Counted from the first letter of the stretch, positions 1-11,190 are shown. The stretch: DNA of 64,000 nt from Malaya genurostris (GCF_030247185.1 NC_080570.1:151789641-151853640); one strand, 5' to 3'. Notes: generated by a model from the sequence alone, not told the origin. Program-made: numbers and translations.

Positions 1-32
1 CACACGTATGGAAATACATACAATTACTTAAA

Positions 33-855
33 AACTTGTTTTAATCCACCTAGTGGTGTAATGATGACTTTCTCATATCAATAATGATGTGGTATTCTTT
101 AAAATAATTTTCTTCGATTCTTAAAAGAATAATCGAAATCAGTTTGTTTGACCGTCTACTGATAAAAACTATCGATCGGAGAAAATTTGAGGTCGATTTA
201 GAAATTTTTTTACGGTTTTTCGTCCCTTTCAGTTATGGTAAAACATTTTGAACACACTTTACCCTATATTCCCGGATCCGGAAGTCGGATCTCGATGAAA
301 TTCAGGAATTACGTATGGGACCACAGGACCTTTCATTTGAATCTAAGTTTGAGAAAATCGGTCGCGCCATCTATGAGAAAAGTTAGAAAACATATTTCCA
401 TTTTTTTGCACATTTTACCCCATAGCTCCGGAACCGGAAGTCGGATCCAAATAATATTCAGGAATTTTGTATGGGACCACAAGACCTTTCATTTGAATCT
501 AAATTTGTGGAAATTGGTTCAGCCATCTCTGAGAAAAGTTAGTGCACTTATTTTCACAATTTCTTGCACATTTTACCCCATAATTCCGGAAGCGGAAGTC
601 GGATCCAAATAATATTCAGGAATTTTGTATGGGACCATAAGACCTTTCATTTGAATCTAAGTTTGTGAAAATCGGTTCAGCCATCTCCGAGAAAAGTTAG
701 TGCAAAAAAACGTTACATACACACACACACACGCACACACACACACACAGACATTTTGCGTACTCGACGGACTGAGTCGAATGGTATATGGCCTCGGTTC
801 AAAAGTCGGTTTTCACAGTGATTGCATAACCTTTCTATATGAGAAAGGCAAAAAT
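33..855 (+). mobile_element. CCTTTCTCATAT-ended dispersed repeat (family A), near full length
   Basis: The left end reads CCACCTAGTGGTGTAATGATG followed by CTTTCTCATAT, and the right end reads ATATGAGAAAGGC, so the two termini are short inverted repeats. Inside are three degenerate internal repeats, each carrying a block for 'Pro-Gly/Ser-Gly-Ser-Arg' type DNA (GGAAGTCGGATC), GGGACCA(C/T)A(G/A)GACCTTTCATTTGAA and GGTTCAGCCATCT. A CA-microsatellite and a conserved CGGACTGAGTCGAATGGTATA block lie near the right end. Short reading frames here come from the repeats and are not genes. Related copies or ends lie at 6190, 15943, 18395, 20073, 31747, 38215 and 56645. It is non-autonomous; no transposase is visible, so its superfamily is unknown. 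Confidence 0.75.
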
Positions 856-1101
856 GGTTTGTTGAAAATTTTTATTTTTATGATTGATCTAAATATTGAA
901 AGAATAGAGTTTTCATAACACAATAGGCGATTCGAACCCCTAAAACACCCCCCTGTATAGGCTTCTGGTTGTAGCTTGTTGTTTATATTGAGAGGTCGCA
1001 ACTCCGGACGGTTAAGTGAATTCGCCTCTTTCGGTACAACATGGACTCCATTCGCTTTTTACCTTTCCAAAACATCTTTGGTGTAGTGACAAGATGCCAA
1101 A

Positions 1102-1371
1102 TCAAGCTAAAATAGCAAGATGACGGACATGGCAGCTTAGGAATGATAACAATCGCTTGTTTTGGCATTTTTCACAGTATTTTTCCTGGTTTACCGTTTC
1201 GGTAGTGATGAAGCTTTGGCTTGCTCGACCACAGCTGCATACTGCCTGCCAAACAACTTTTTTTTGGGAATTTCGACCTTTTTCTTCGTCCTGAAATGAT
1301 CCTCTCCGTCGTTGCATAAAGCATAAAGCAGACATTCCGGGAAATTGCTTAAAGTCTTTCAGCATGTTCAA
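1102..1371 (-). pseudogene. DD37E mariner-like transposase fragment
   Basis: The 89-residue minus-strand frame contains KKVVWQAVCSCGRASQSFIT followed by a short stretch ending in CEKCQNKRLL. This resembles the middle of the DD37E transposases elsewhere in the window (28335 has GLVWQAICTCGLRSSIF; 14852 has AIVWQAIC). Only the stretch between the first and second catalytic Asp is recognisable. There is no helix-turn-helix, no downstream Asp/Glu motif and no terminal repeat, so this is an isolated relic. The family call rests on the local match only. Confidence 0.55.
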
Positions 1372-1439
1372 GAATTTTCAGGGATGTATGTGTGTTAGGA
1401 GTGTAAAGATTTTGTCGCGAACAAGTCCTTATGTTCATT

Positions 1440-2606
1440 TATTTATTGATTTATATAAATTTGTCTTCGATTAAAATAAAATTATCGCACAGACTATTAC
1501 TATACAACTACTATCATTAACCTAACATAAATATTTTAATTTTAAATGCGTCTTTGTTCATTGTAAAATCAAATAAATGATAAACACTATTGAAGCGATG
1601 ACAACAAACATCCATAGGATTGTTTTGACCGTACTGTGTGCGATGGACTGATCGTCGAAGAAAGTCTGTTCTCCGCAATGATTTTCCAGGAATTTTCAAA
1701 TGCAATTTCTTCAAAAGCGCTGGGCAGTCGATGTTATTTGAAAGCAAGTCGCTGAAGAAAAATTCGTCTGTTCTGTAGTGCAGGAAGATTAATCAGAGCG
1801 CAGCGATTTTCGTAGCTAGGTAATTGAAGACGGTTTTGCCATGGAAGTCGTCGCAGTGCAAATCAAATGAAATATTTTTGAACTCGTTCGATTCGATCGA
1901 TGTGGACGTTGTGATAGGGTGCCCAGATTATTACTCCGTATTCCAAAATACTGCGTACTAAAGCGACGTAAACTGTCTTTAGGCAATACACATCATCAAA
2001 GTCTCTGGTGTTGCGTTTGATAAGTCCCAAAACTGCGTAAGTCTTTGCCATAACTAGAGATAATTGTTCGGTGAAACGAAGCTTACGATCAAGGACGATG
2101 CCCAAATCTTTAACCGCAGAAACGCGTTGAACTGGAACAGCCATCATCGAGTATTTAAATACGATCGGAGATTGCGATCGTGAGAAAGTAATTGCACTGC
2201 ATTTTTTTTATGTTTGTACTCATACCGTTTCTGTCACACCAGTCAATAACTTTGTCAACGTCCATTTGTAAGGCACAGCAATCCACAAGGCTAGTAATGA
2301 TGCGATACACTTTGAGATCGTCTGCATACATAACTTTAGGCGACGATAATTCTCTACATAGGTCATTCACGAACAGTACAAAGAGTAGGGGACCTAGATG
2401 ACTTCCTTGGGGAACACCTAATATAATGTTGAAAGGATCAGAAAGAATAGATCCTACACGAACTGAGGCTATGCGATTTGTGAGATACGAAAAAATCCAA
2501 TCTGTCAGCCAGTCGGGGAAACCACCACGCCTCAATTTTTCTATTGCGATCAGATGGGGTACACAATCGAAAGCTTTCGAGAAAATTATGTTCAGAAACG
2601 GGTTCT
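1440..2606 (-). pseudogene. 5'-truncated jockey/CR1-like non-LTR retrotransposon (RT and C-terminus)
   Basis: Reading from 2606 downwards, the minus strand starts inside the reverse transcriptase at KAFDCVPH (motif A region), then FPDWLTDWIFSYLTNR, GVPQGSHLGPLLFVLF and YADDLKVY (the catalytic Asp pair). A second segment (2147-1863) has DLGIVLDRKLRF and YCLKTVYVALVRSILEYG. The C-terminal segment (1747-1517) matches the tail of the intact element at 45976-49119. Frameshifts and stops separate the three pieces. Endonuclease and ORF1 are absent, as expected from 5' truncation during target-primed reverse transcription. It cannot encode a working protein. Confidence 0.85.
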
Positions 2607-2677
2607 AATAAATAACACCTAGCAAAAAAGAACAGTCAATTATTACTCTTATTATCTTGTTGGTTGTTCGTTTTTTT

Positions 2678-2760
2678 TTACGTTTCGTCTTCGACTCATC
2701 AGTGCCTTAGCAGTTCACATGGAACCAGCAGTTCAGTTAGTTGTTAGTCTTATCATTTTT
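2678..2760 (+). repeat. TCGTCTTCGACTCATCAG dispersed repeat
   Basis: ACGTTTCGTCTTCGACTCATC followed by AGTGCCTTAGCAGTTCA. The same block recurs at 4073-4175 (both orientations), 5283-5345, 34972-35570 (tandem) and 40725-40775 (inverted). It is usually followed by a GCAGTTCA/TGAACTGC palindrome. Nature unknown; probably the end of a non-autonomous mobile element. Confidence 0.6.
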
Positions 2761-4072
2761 GGTCATTTTTTCAACTAACATATCGAAATATTTTCTAAGC
2801 AAGACAATTCTTCCGCGATCCTAAAGTGATGCCTGTTTCTTTACGTCTTACCATATGTAAAGTTTTCAACACTTTCGTGTTTAAAAAATTACTTCAATCA
2901 AAAGAAAACGACGACTTGAGCTGGAATTCTATTCGCATTTGTCCACGGCATGGAAATCCGGTCAACCCGACGGGCTGTGCAGTTTGTAAGTTTGGGTAAG
3001 GGACGAATTCGATTTGTTGAAAAATACTCCTGGGACCAAAACCAGCTGCTGTTCGGACTGACTTGACGGTTCTAACAAAGCACTTTGTTTTGCATACATA
3101 TACCTACATTCCTTTTTTTTTGGTTGGTATGAGCTAACTCGAGATTGCTTCCTTGCAGATTGTTTTCAACTAATGCCGGGGGAAAGAACTTTTTACTCGG
3201 AGCTTGGACGGTGTCCAACGAACGAACGAACGACGCGATGTGAATATACATCAATGCATCGATCCTGATCGATATAAATTAAATCAAATGGAATAGTGAA
3301 TAAAAAAACACGAACGGAGAATGTAATAAGCCTAATCCCCCCGCATTTCATCTAACGTAATCATTACAACTTTTTTGTCGTCTTCTTCTTCAAATTGAAC
3401 TACCATTGTCCAACTTCCGAAAGGACACACCAATTGTAATCTGACCGGTCGTCTTCCAAATTATATAAATTCACCTCCTGGGTATCGTTTGGCCGTTCCA
3501 AAGTAGAGTTGAGAATAAGAGAGAGGGAGAGAAAAAACTCATTCCTGCCGTTTTTTTTGTCCCAACCGCACCCCATCTGAACACATGTCTTCGGCCGAGC
3601 TGGTGTTTCTGCGTGTGTCGCTGCTGGTTTTCCACATGACCGAAAAGTATCACGCCAGCCGATGTCCTTTAAGCAAAGTGTGTGCGTGTGTGTGCTTTTG
3701 GCTCAGGTTGACTGTGGCCACTACCGAGCTCGAGTTCCTCCACTGCCGTCGCCTGTAAGTGATAGCAATTCACGCAGTCACTTTTTGCAAGCATCGTCAG
3801 ATCGGGGATAAAAAACCCGGGTTGGGTGGGGTTCGCTTGTTTCTCGTTTTTCGTCGCAAGTTTTCCTACATTTCGAGGACAACGCGGCTACGGCAGCATG
3901 TTCGAAGCAAGACAAAGTGATGCGGTGACATCCACGAGATGGGAACTTACGGGACATGTCGTCGTCACGGGCATCCAAGGATATAGGAGGCTCGTGTCGC
4001 TTTGAACTGTCGGTTCGGACATGAGTAATTCACCTAAATATCGGATGAATCGAAAAACTATTATTTTCAAGT
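2761..4072. other. No gene seen; single-copy-looking DNA
   Basis: Moderate-GC sequence without recognisable coding segments or terminal repeats. Short frames at 3072-3254, 3471-3653 and 3778-4070 overlap each other on the minus strand, lack splice support and resemble no family I know. From about 3480 to 4010 the GC content rises and there are GAGA-like purine tracts (around 3520), so intronic or regulatory host DNA is possible. Confidence 0.4.
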
Positions 4073-4175
4073 TTTCGTCTTCGACTCATCAATGCGATAG
4101 CAGTTTGTGTTGAACTGCTAACGCAACCTAACGACATAAACTGCTAACGCACTGATGAGTCGAAGACGAACACGT
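4073..4175. repeat. Hairpin formed by two inverted TCGTCTTCGACTCATC repeats
   Basis: The left arm starts TTCGTCTTCGACTCATCAATG with a downstream GCAGTTTGTGTTGAACTGCTAACG. The right arm is its approximate reverse complement and ends CTGATGAGTCGAAGACGAA. Arms are about 45 nt and the loop is a few nt around 4122. This is the same dispersed block as at 2678, but here as an inverted pair, which suggests it is the terminal repeat of a very short palindromic element. Confidence 0.65.
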
Positions 4176-5282
4176 AAAATCAATGAAACCATTAATCTAT
4201 ACATTCGATTGAGATTAAACCAAAGGATGTCGTCTGCCTAACAGTACAGAACAGAACAAATTCCAATACCCCTTGGAAAAAAACACCCGTACAGGGTGAA
4301 ATTTTCACAGGTCAACACATTACATTAGAGGGTGTCCCACGGTGGGCAATAAAACAAAAAAAAACAGAGCGATGGAATCAGAAATAGAAAAAAATAAAAC
4401 GACTCAGCACTAGAAAGCTACCATCGAGTGGACGGCCGGCCTGTCTTCGGGCTAGGTCAGCGGGATCGGATGTCGTTTCCGTAGATAGCAACGGCAGTAT
4501 GTCGGGATGAGCAAATGGGTTGCTCGTGTTTAGAATATGTAAGGCGAAAGGACATCTTTGTGCTGCTTGTTCCGAGTGGTGGTCCCTTTCGGCGGAATCG
4601 GTGTGTGTGGAGAAATCTCTGATGATTGCATCGGTCTGGTTATACGGGTTCGAAGATGATACACTGATAAAAACGGATGTCGATAACGTTTGCCACATGT
4701 CCATCGGGGCGCCCAGGAGGCATGTTTTGCCTAACCGAGGGTCCTTCACGAAAGTGTCTACGGAAAACATAAATAAAATCGACATCTTTCGGCTGGATCG
4801 CTAGCTAAGTTCTAAGTGGAGAAAACAACAACGACGACGACGACGACGAAACGGAAAAAAACTTTTATCATTTTTGTTTTACATAAATTGGGTACAAGGG
4901 TGTCATAAAAAGTGTGTCTGCCAGGAATCGGGAAACGAGAAAATGGACCATTATCTCTGCCTATCGGTTTTCGGGGCAGTGTAAATAAATTACAACGGAA
5001 AAGTAATCGTAGTTTAGGGGCGAAATGGTCAATGTTCACGATAAGGAATAGGCCAAATAAACTAAGAGTGCTTAAAAGATCTAATAAATGTTATTACCTC
5101 AATCGAGACTAATTTTATTTTATTGGATTTTGGCATACGTTCGTAGAAAATTGATCATGTGAATCCTTTCGAAAATTATTTGAAATTTCGGTAGAAATTT
5201 TATATCTAAAGTGATCAAATTCGGCTGATTCTTTGTTCGAGTATATTCGAACAGATTTTAGTAATGATACGCATCTTTTATC
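4176..5282. other. No gene assigned; open frames without family
   Basis: A 135-residue minus frame (4785-4378) and a 94-residue plus frame (4520-4804) overlap. Neither resembles a known domain, and neither has convincing splice signals or repeats. A short (ACG)n run lies near 4828-4850. Treated as non-coding, though the 4378-4785 frame is the longest unexplained one outside transposons in the first 10 kb. Confidence 0.35.
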
Positions 5283-5345
5283 ACATTTCGTCTTCGATTC
5301 ATCAGTGCATTAGCAGTTTATGTTGATCTGCTAACGCTTCCAACA
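5283..5345 (+). repeat. TCGTCTTCGATTCATCAG dispersed repeat
   Basis: One more copy of the block described at 2678, followed by GCATTAGCAGTTTATGTTGA and CTGCTAACGC. Flanks are unremarkable. Confidence 0.55.
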
Positions 5346-5840
5346 CTTTTTGTACCGAAGTGCTACGTCCTTATTACCTTGTATTGATCGAAACCAAATG
5401 TTTTTCTGAAACAACTTGCTTAGGAATAGCACGTAGTTTCGCATTGTGTAAACTGCATTGATCCCTGCATGCTGACCGACACCGGCCTCGTCGAAATGCA
5501 GATCTACTCGGGAAGAGAGGATTGTTAGTTAAATGAAGATTGCTACTAGAAACCGAAGAATCTTCTGCATTTCCATATGCAACACAAGAAGGAGTTGTTG
5601 TTAGTAAATTTTCAAACAATATTTTCATGTGTTTATTGCTTTGGGTAGCCGGCTACCGAGAATACGTAGCAATTTTATCGCGTTTCGTATTAATATGTGC
5701 TTCCTACTAATATGCGATTTTTTCTCCGAATCTCGTAAAAATCCGGACAACCGGCTGTCGGGAGGTTCGCCATCAGTGCATACATTCAATTCATTGTGTT
5801 CTGTTTTTTTTAATAGACAGCCGTAATACTGGTAAGATCA

Positions 5841-6089
5841 CATGAAATTTCAGAAATAGAAGAAAAAAATTGATGCCAAAAGTCTTAAAATTGCATGAAA
5901 CGTCGAGATTTAGTGTCATCTCGAATTTTTTTTTAAATCGACTTTCTGGGACTTCAATCATATATCAAAAACTCCCAGAAAGTCGATTTTATCAAAAAAA
6001 AATTTTTTTAGACGACATTAAATCTCGACGTTCATGCAATTTTAACACGTTTGGCATCAAAAAAAAATTTCGATTTCGAAAATTTCATG
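5841..6089. mobile_element. Palindromic MITE (long hairpin)
   Basis: The left arm begins CATGAAATTTC and runs through GATGCCAAAAG, TTGCATGAAACGTCGAGATTT and GACTTTCTGGGA. The right arm returns the reverse complement: TCCCAGAAAGTC, AAATCTCGACGTTCATGCAA, TTTGGCATC and GAAATTTCATG. Arms are about 110 nt with a short loop around 5960. There is no coding capacity. It is a typical fold-back/MITE structure; its parent family is unknown and no target duplication was identified. Confidence 0.8.
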
Positions 6090-6189
6090 TACTCCTCCCC
6101 TATGTTGCATTTCAAGATCAAAAATTTTAAAGAGGACTTTTTTCGAGCTTAAACTTTTGAGCACTAGCACTTTGATCCCAAAATATTGG

Positions 6190-6531
6190 CACCGTTTTGC
6201 ATATAAGAGCGGTAAAAATCTACGTGTTTTGTCGGTTACGTCACTTATACCATCATATCTCCGGAACCAGAAGTCACAGCCATTTGATCTTCAAACTTAA
6301 TCAGTGGCCCGACAGTAGCTTTCAAACGAGCCTAAGTTTGTTAAAATCGGTTCAGCCATCACTGAGAAAATTAGGCGGTAAAAATATCTTCGAAAGAGGC
6401 ACACACACAGACATGTTCTGATCTCGTCGAACTGAGTCGAATGGTATATAACACTATGGGTCTCCGAGGCTCCGTTCGAAAGTCATTTTTTCAGCAATTC
6501 TAATACCTTTCTATAGATAAAGGCAAAAATA
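6190..6531 (+). mobile_element. Family A repeat, right-end partial copy
   Basis: Contains ATCTCCGGAACCAGAAGTC, AATCGGTTCAGCCATCACTG, GTCGAACTGAGTCGAATGGT and a degenerate right end CTTTCTATAGATAAAGGCAAA. The left end with CCACCTAGTGG is missing, so this is a truncated and diverged copy of the element at 33-855. Confidence 0.7.
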
Positions 6532-7209
6532 CCAAATGGATCCCCCTCGCAGTCCAAACTATATACGTCGTAGTTAAGCACGATCGCAAGCAATATTTGC
6601 ATGGTTAAAAACTTCACGCGCGTGTCTTAAACTTTGTATTTACCCGAATAAAACTATATCCATTGATCAAACGCTCTCCGAATAATCGACCAAATTTAGT
6701 CTAGTCCGATTTTTAGTAAGGAGAAATATAATAAGACATTGTAAAGTAGAAAAATGTGAAATATCTCTAAGGAACGATCTCACCAGTATCCTGCTTCTCC
6801 TATTCGCATTGCTGTAAACAACACCAACAACACACCACTACTGACAGAATAAAATTGAATAAACACTCGCGGATGGGTTTGCTGCAGACTTGGAAATTTC
6901 CACACATTCCATACAAGTCGGATAGCTCCGACAATGACACATAGATGGCGCTTCGATCGGTTGACGTCGTTTAATTTTGGGCGGTTAATTCGTAGTTTCG
7001 GTCGCTTGAACAGTTTTTAGTTTCGCAAATCAATAATATTCAATAAATTGCACTTTTAACACTTTTCACTAATCAACACATAATTGCCACAGCTGCACTA
7101 TCACTCAAAATAACTGTTTCGACCAATTACTTTACTATAATTGTTTGATAGACATTGGAACTAGACTGTTCGTGTTTGAGAGCAACACTTACGCACCGAA
7201 TTGTACTCC
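6532..7209. other. No gene seen
   Basis: AT-rich sequence with only short overlapping frames and no recognised repeat, domain or RNA gene. Confidence 0.4.
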
Positions 7210-7440
7210 CAGTGATGCCAACTTTCAATCCTGGTCCAGAATTCAGTTTGAAAATGCATTTTCTGAATCCAGATTCAGAATACAGGTCCAGAGTTCGGTG
7301 GGAGATTGCATTAGCAAAATCCAGTTTCAGCATTCAATTTCAAATCCCAGGTCCACAATCCTGTTCCAGAATTTAGTTCCAGAATCCAGCTCCAGAATCC
7401 TGGTACACAATTCGGTTTCTGAATTCAGTGTACAACTGGA
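7210..7440. repeat. Degenerate CCAGAATTCAGTTCC minisatellite
   Basis: Irregular tandem repetition of short words such as CCAGAATTCAG, CCAGATTCAGAATACAGGTCC and GTTCCAGAATCC. The 7145-7459 and 7155-7376 frames are by-products of this repetition. A related, more decayed tract lies at 16490-17060. Confidence 0.6.
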
Positions 7441-7995
7441 ACGATTTGGTGAGCAATGAGTGGATAACTTTTTCAGCAAAGTAAGTTCTGAATTTCCACT
7501 AATTTAATAGTTATTTTGGAAATTCAAAAACCGTAATACGAATTAAGCGCAGAGCTAATTTCGGTCATTCCGTGTTCGAATAAATGCTTCAAAATCCTAC
7601 AATTTTGCCTAAAACTTCGGATTCTACAAAAATCTAAATCTCAATACAAAGAACTGTAACGGACGAAACAATCATTCCATTTGTTTACGTAAGTTTCGTC
7701 CACCGTGTTCCATGCCAGCAAACAAGGCGATATATCAATTGCTAGAAAGGAAGAGCGAAACTATTTATATTCGTTAGTTTAGATGGTTTCCGATCTTTTT
7801 GCTGGAAATAGTAAATGAGACTATAAATTTACTCGCAGATTTGTCACGGAAACCAGTCAATTTTATGAAAAAAATGCGCGATAGCGTAACTTCATAATTC
7901 ACCCACGGAGCATGGAAGTAAACAAATCTAAAAAAGGGTGAAACTCTTTTTATGTTGATTTACATACATACATTTATTCGCACTACATCACATTT
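7441..7995. other. No gene seen
   Basis: AT-rich sequence between a minisatellite and a MITE. I see no coding segment, RNA gene or terminal repeat. Confidence 0.4.
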
Positions 7996-8251
7996 CTCGG
8001 TTAATTTTTCAAAAGGGCGTATAAGCAAGTGACAGTTTCTCTTTGTTTACTTTCTCTTCTAATAATTACCAAGCGGTTTCCACGTTTATCACTCAACTCT
8101 TTGCATGAAATGACACCCGAAACTTTCGACTTTCAAACAGAATAGTGATATCAAAGAAAATCCTTTCTAATCACATCACAATAATCGAAAGAGAGAGTAA
8201 TTAAAGAGAAACTGTCACTTGCTTATACGCCCTTTTGAAAAATTAACCGAG
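7996..8251. mobile_element. Palindromic MITE with long terminal inverted repeats
   Basis: The left end CTCGGTTAATTTTTCAAAAG continues with GGCGTATAAGCAAGTGACAG. The right end is the exact reverse complement over about 50 nt and more weakly over the next 15 nt. The 256-bp element has an AT-rich non-coding core. No clear target duplication is visible. Non-autonomous; parent superfamily not determined. Confidence 0.85.
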
Positions 8252-8253
8252 AT

Positions 8254-9330
8254 TTAGGATAACACATAATCAACAATAGTACGCCACAATACTCGGTTTG
8301 TGGATGTCGCTCTCCATCCTCGATCACTCCAAATGCTCGCCAGATCACGTTCTACCTGGTCCACCCATCTTGCCTGCTGCGCTCCCCGCCTTCTTGTTCG
8401 AAACGGATCTGTGGCAAACACCAGTTTAGCAGGGTTGTTGTCTGGCATTCTTGCAACATGCCCTGCCCACTGTATTATCCCGGCTTTTGCCACCTTCTGT
8501 ATGCTGGGTTCGCCGTAGAGCGCAACGAGCTCGAGGTTCATTTTTCGCCGTCACACGCCGTTCTCCTGCACACAGCCGAAGATCATCCTTAACACGCGTC
8601 GCTCGAAAATTCCTAGTGCTTGCAGGTCCTTCTCGAGCATGATCTATGCTTCGTGTCCGTAGAGAATCACCGGTTTTATAAGCGTTTTATACATGGTACA
8701 TTTCGTGCGGGATTGAATCTTTTTTGACCGCAGATTCTTTTGGAGCCCGTAGTCCACCACCTTGTCGCAGTCCCCGGCGAGATCCGAATGAACTGGATAG
8801 TTCACCCGAACCCTTACGCAGCTTTACATACCGTCCATCGTCGCTTTGATCATTCTAGTCAGCTTTCCAGGAAAGCTGTTCTCGTCCATAATTTTCCATA
8901 GCTCTACGCGGTCGAAACTATCATATGCCGCCTTGAAGTCGATGAACAGGTGATGCGTTGGGACCTGGTATTCACGGCATTTTTGGAAGATTTGCCGCAC
9001 GGTGAAGATCTGGTCCGTTGTCGATCGGCCATCGATGAAGCCGGCTTGATAACTTCCCACGAACTCGTTCGTTTTAGGTGATAGACGACGGAAGATGATC
9101 TGGGATAGCACTTTGTAGACGGCCCTCAGAATTGTGATCGCTCGGAAGTTCTCGCATTCCAAATGATCGTCTTTCTTGTGAATGGGGCAAATTACCCCTT
9201 CCTTCCACTCCTCCGGTAGCTGTTCGGTTTCCCAGATTCTGACTAATAATCGGTGCACACACGTAGCCAACTTTTCTGGGCCCATCTTGATGAGTTCAGC
9301 TGCGATGTCACCCTTACCAGCTTAGATTTT
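8254..9330 (-). pseudogene. Non-LTR retrotransposon, internally deleted ORF2
   Basis: Minus-strand segment 9285-8824 carries RT motifs 0-2: MGPEKLATCVHRLLVRIWE, LPEEWKEGVICPIHKKDD, FRAITILRAVYKVLSQII, YQAGFIDGRSTTDQIFT and FIDFKAAYDSFDR (motif A Asp). It then jumps directly to YPVHSDLAGDCDKVVDYG and the C-terminal segment 8541-8254 (AGIIQWAGHVARMPDNNPAK ... QARWVDQVERDLASIW). The palm core with the YADD box is deleted, and stops interrupt the 8820-8541 stretch. The clade (I, R1 or similar) is not certain. It may belong to the same family as the endonuclease fragment at 29066-29725. Confidence 0.8.
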
Positions 9331-10412
9331 GAGCCCGTAATATTCAGTTTCTAAAGAAATTCGTGAAGTGTGATGCGAATGGGTGCCGTATCATTGACAT
9401 TTAGTTGGTGAGTTAGTAACATTTTTACTAATTTTTTTTCTTCTTATTGGTTTTTCTCAGTGGATTAGTTTGATTTAATATTTTAAAAAAATAATAAATA
9501 TTTTACTTGTGCGTTCCTGTCAATTTCTTGACAAACAATTTCATAGTAAATTTATCTTAACAGTCGAAAATAAACTCATTTCTTACCTTTACCTAAAGTA
9601 ATTTGAATTTATAAACTTGGCAGTTGAAATAAATGATAAACGTAAAACGATTAGTATTTCAACACACGCTTTTGTTTTTTGGAATCAAACATTTTTGTTT
9701 ATCATAAAAATTAAAAAAAGATTTCTTTCAAACTATATTTCAAGGTCACCTTTTAAACTAATTTTATTTCGATTCCGATCCATTTTCAAATAGTTAAACT
9801 TTTTCAACAGCAGTTTTGTCGTGGGACGATCGCATTTTTCACATACCACAATCAAGTTCCATCAGTCCGGTCCAGATAGAGATCCTGCATCAATTATTTT
9901 CTGTAATAAAAAAAACGTGTTATGTAATATTATGCAGGTTTAGTGATATTTTGAATTATCCATACATACACGTGAATCATTGAAAAGTCTAAAGGAAACG
10001 AAATGAACACCTAAAACCTAAACACACAGAGAAATGAAGCTTGTTTAAAATAACAAATCAGTAAGTAAATTTGCAACTCTGATTCATGTTAATTAACAAG
10101 TTTTCTTCACAACTAATATTTGAGGCAGGTTAGCTCTGTCTTGACCGGATTGAAAGGGCATCAAATGATTGGATACTATAAAAAGTAATATACTAGAGCT
10201 TGATTGTGGTATTGATTGAAATTGCTTACAAAAACATAAATCGAAGAAAAATGTACCAAAAACAAGCCTTTAAATTATTTCGATAGAGTGAAATGATACT
10301 CTTAAAAACACAACAAAATGAATGGTTTTAACAAACAAAAGCGTAAGTTGAAATACTAATCTTTTTAAGTTAACATCTTATCGCTGGCAAAACTGGCAAG
10401 ACAAATACACTG

Positions 10413-10680
10413 AAGTCTTTTTGTATGCGAATTTACGTACCGCATAAAAAAATCGCATAACTCTGAAAATTCGCATAAAAAACCGCATAACTTTGAAACT
10501 TCGCATAAAAAAACCACATAACTCTGAAACTTCGTATAAAAAAAACGCAGAAGGGAAACCGCATAACTCTGAGAATTCGCATAAAAAACAGCATCACTCT
10601 GAAACTTCGCATAAAAAAACCGCATAGCTCTGAAAATTCGCATAAAAAAGGCGCGTAAAAAGCCGCATAAAAAAGACCTC
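10413..10680. repeat. Minisatellite, unit about 36 bp (GCATAACTCTGAAAATTCGCA)
   Basis: About seven units of CCGCATAACTCTGAAACTTC plus GCATAAAAAAA. The overlapping 92-residue minus frame (repeated FSELCGFL-like words) is a by-product. The unit is clearly related to the 2-kb array at 31930-33910 and to a remnant at 54600-54660. Confidence 0.8.
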
Positions 10681-10753
10681 AGTGTATTACCTTTATCTAA
10701 AGTTAGTTCATTTTAAACTGATTTTGCAAGTTGAATTTAATATGGAATTGTTT

Positions 10754-11083
10754 AGCGGCCCTTACACGTGACAATATTATTGTCAATCCAAAGTATTGTC
10801 AACACCATCAATCCAATTGGCTTGATAACTTGAGTCCGAGTTTTTCGAAAAATTCAAGCGTTTGGCGCTTCAAATATTGCAAATGAATATTAAAATATCG
10901 AGAGAAAAGGTCATTGCACATATTTAACAGTTTCTCTCTGGAGAGAAAGTATTGTCGGATTGATGAGCAGTTTTGATTTTTTGACAATATTTTCGTCAAT
11001 CCAATGAAGTTTCCATTACACGATCAAAAGTATTGTCAATACTCCTTGTATTGACAACAATATTGTCTCGTGTAAGGGCCGCT
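10754..11083. mobile_element. Palindromic MITE, ends AGCGGCCCTTACACG
   Basis: The left end AGCGGCCCTTACACG continues GACAATATTATTGTCAAT. The right end is ATTGACAACAATATTGTC followed by CGTGTAAGGGCCGCT. The 330-bp element has no coding capacity. Comparison with the other arm of the surrounding inverted repeat (9520-9540) gives the uninterrupted site, so the boundaries are well supported, but the T-run at the edge leaves the target duplication (2-3 bp) ambiguous. Confidence 0.85.
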
Positions 11084-11190
11084 TTGGTCAAGAAATTGTC
11101 AGGAACGCACAAATAAAATGTTTGTTAGTTTTATCAAAATATGTATTGAAACAAACTAATCCACGGAGAAAAATCAAAGCAAGCAACAGT

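Larger units (their letters stand above)
9440..11190. repeat. Large imperfect inverted repeat with a MITE in its right arm
   Basis: The left arm (about 9460-9560) contains CAGTGGATTAGTTTGAT, TTGTGCGTTCCTGTCAATTT and CTTGACAAACAATTTCATAG. The right arm (about 10725-10753 plus 11084-11170) contains the reverse complement: AAACAAACTAATCCACGG, AAATTGTCAGGAACGCACAA, and GGAATTGTTT on the far side of the MITE at 10754-11083. Arms are roughly 130 nt and about 80% identical by eye. A minisatellite (10413-10680) lies inside. ACACAGAGAAA at 10022 and TTTCTCTGTGTG at 11284 may be further termini. It probably marks an old DNA transposon, but no transposase remains. Confidence 0.55.

Noticed and set aside
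4378..4785. 135-residue minus-strand frame, candidate host gene
   Set aside because: No family resemblance, no splice signals, overlaps a plus-strand frame of similar length; kept as non-coding.
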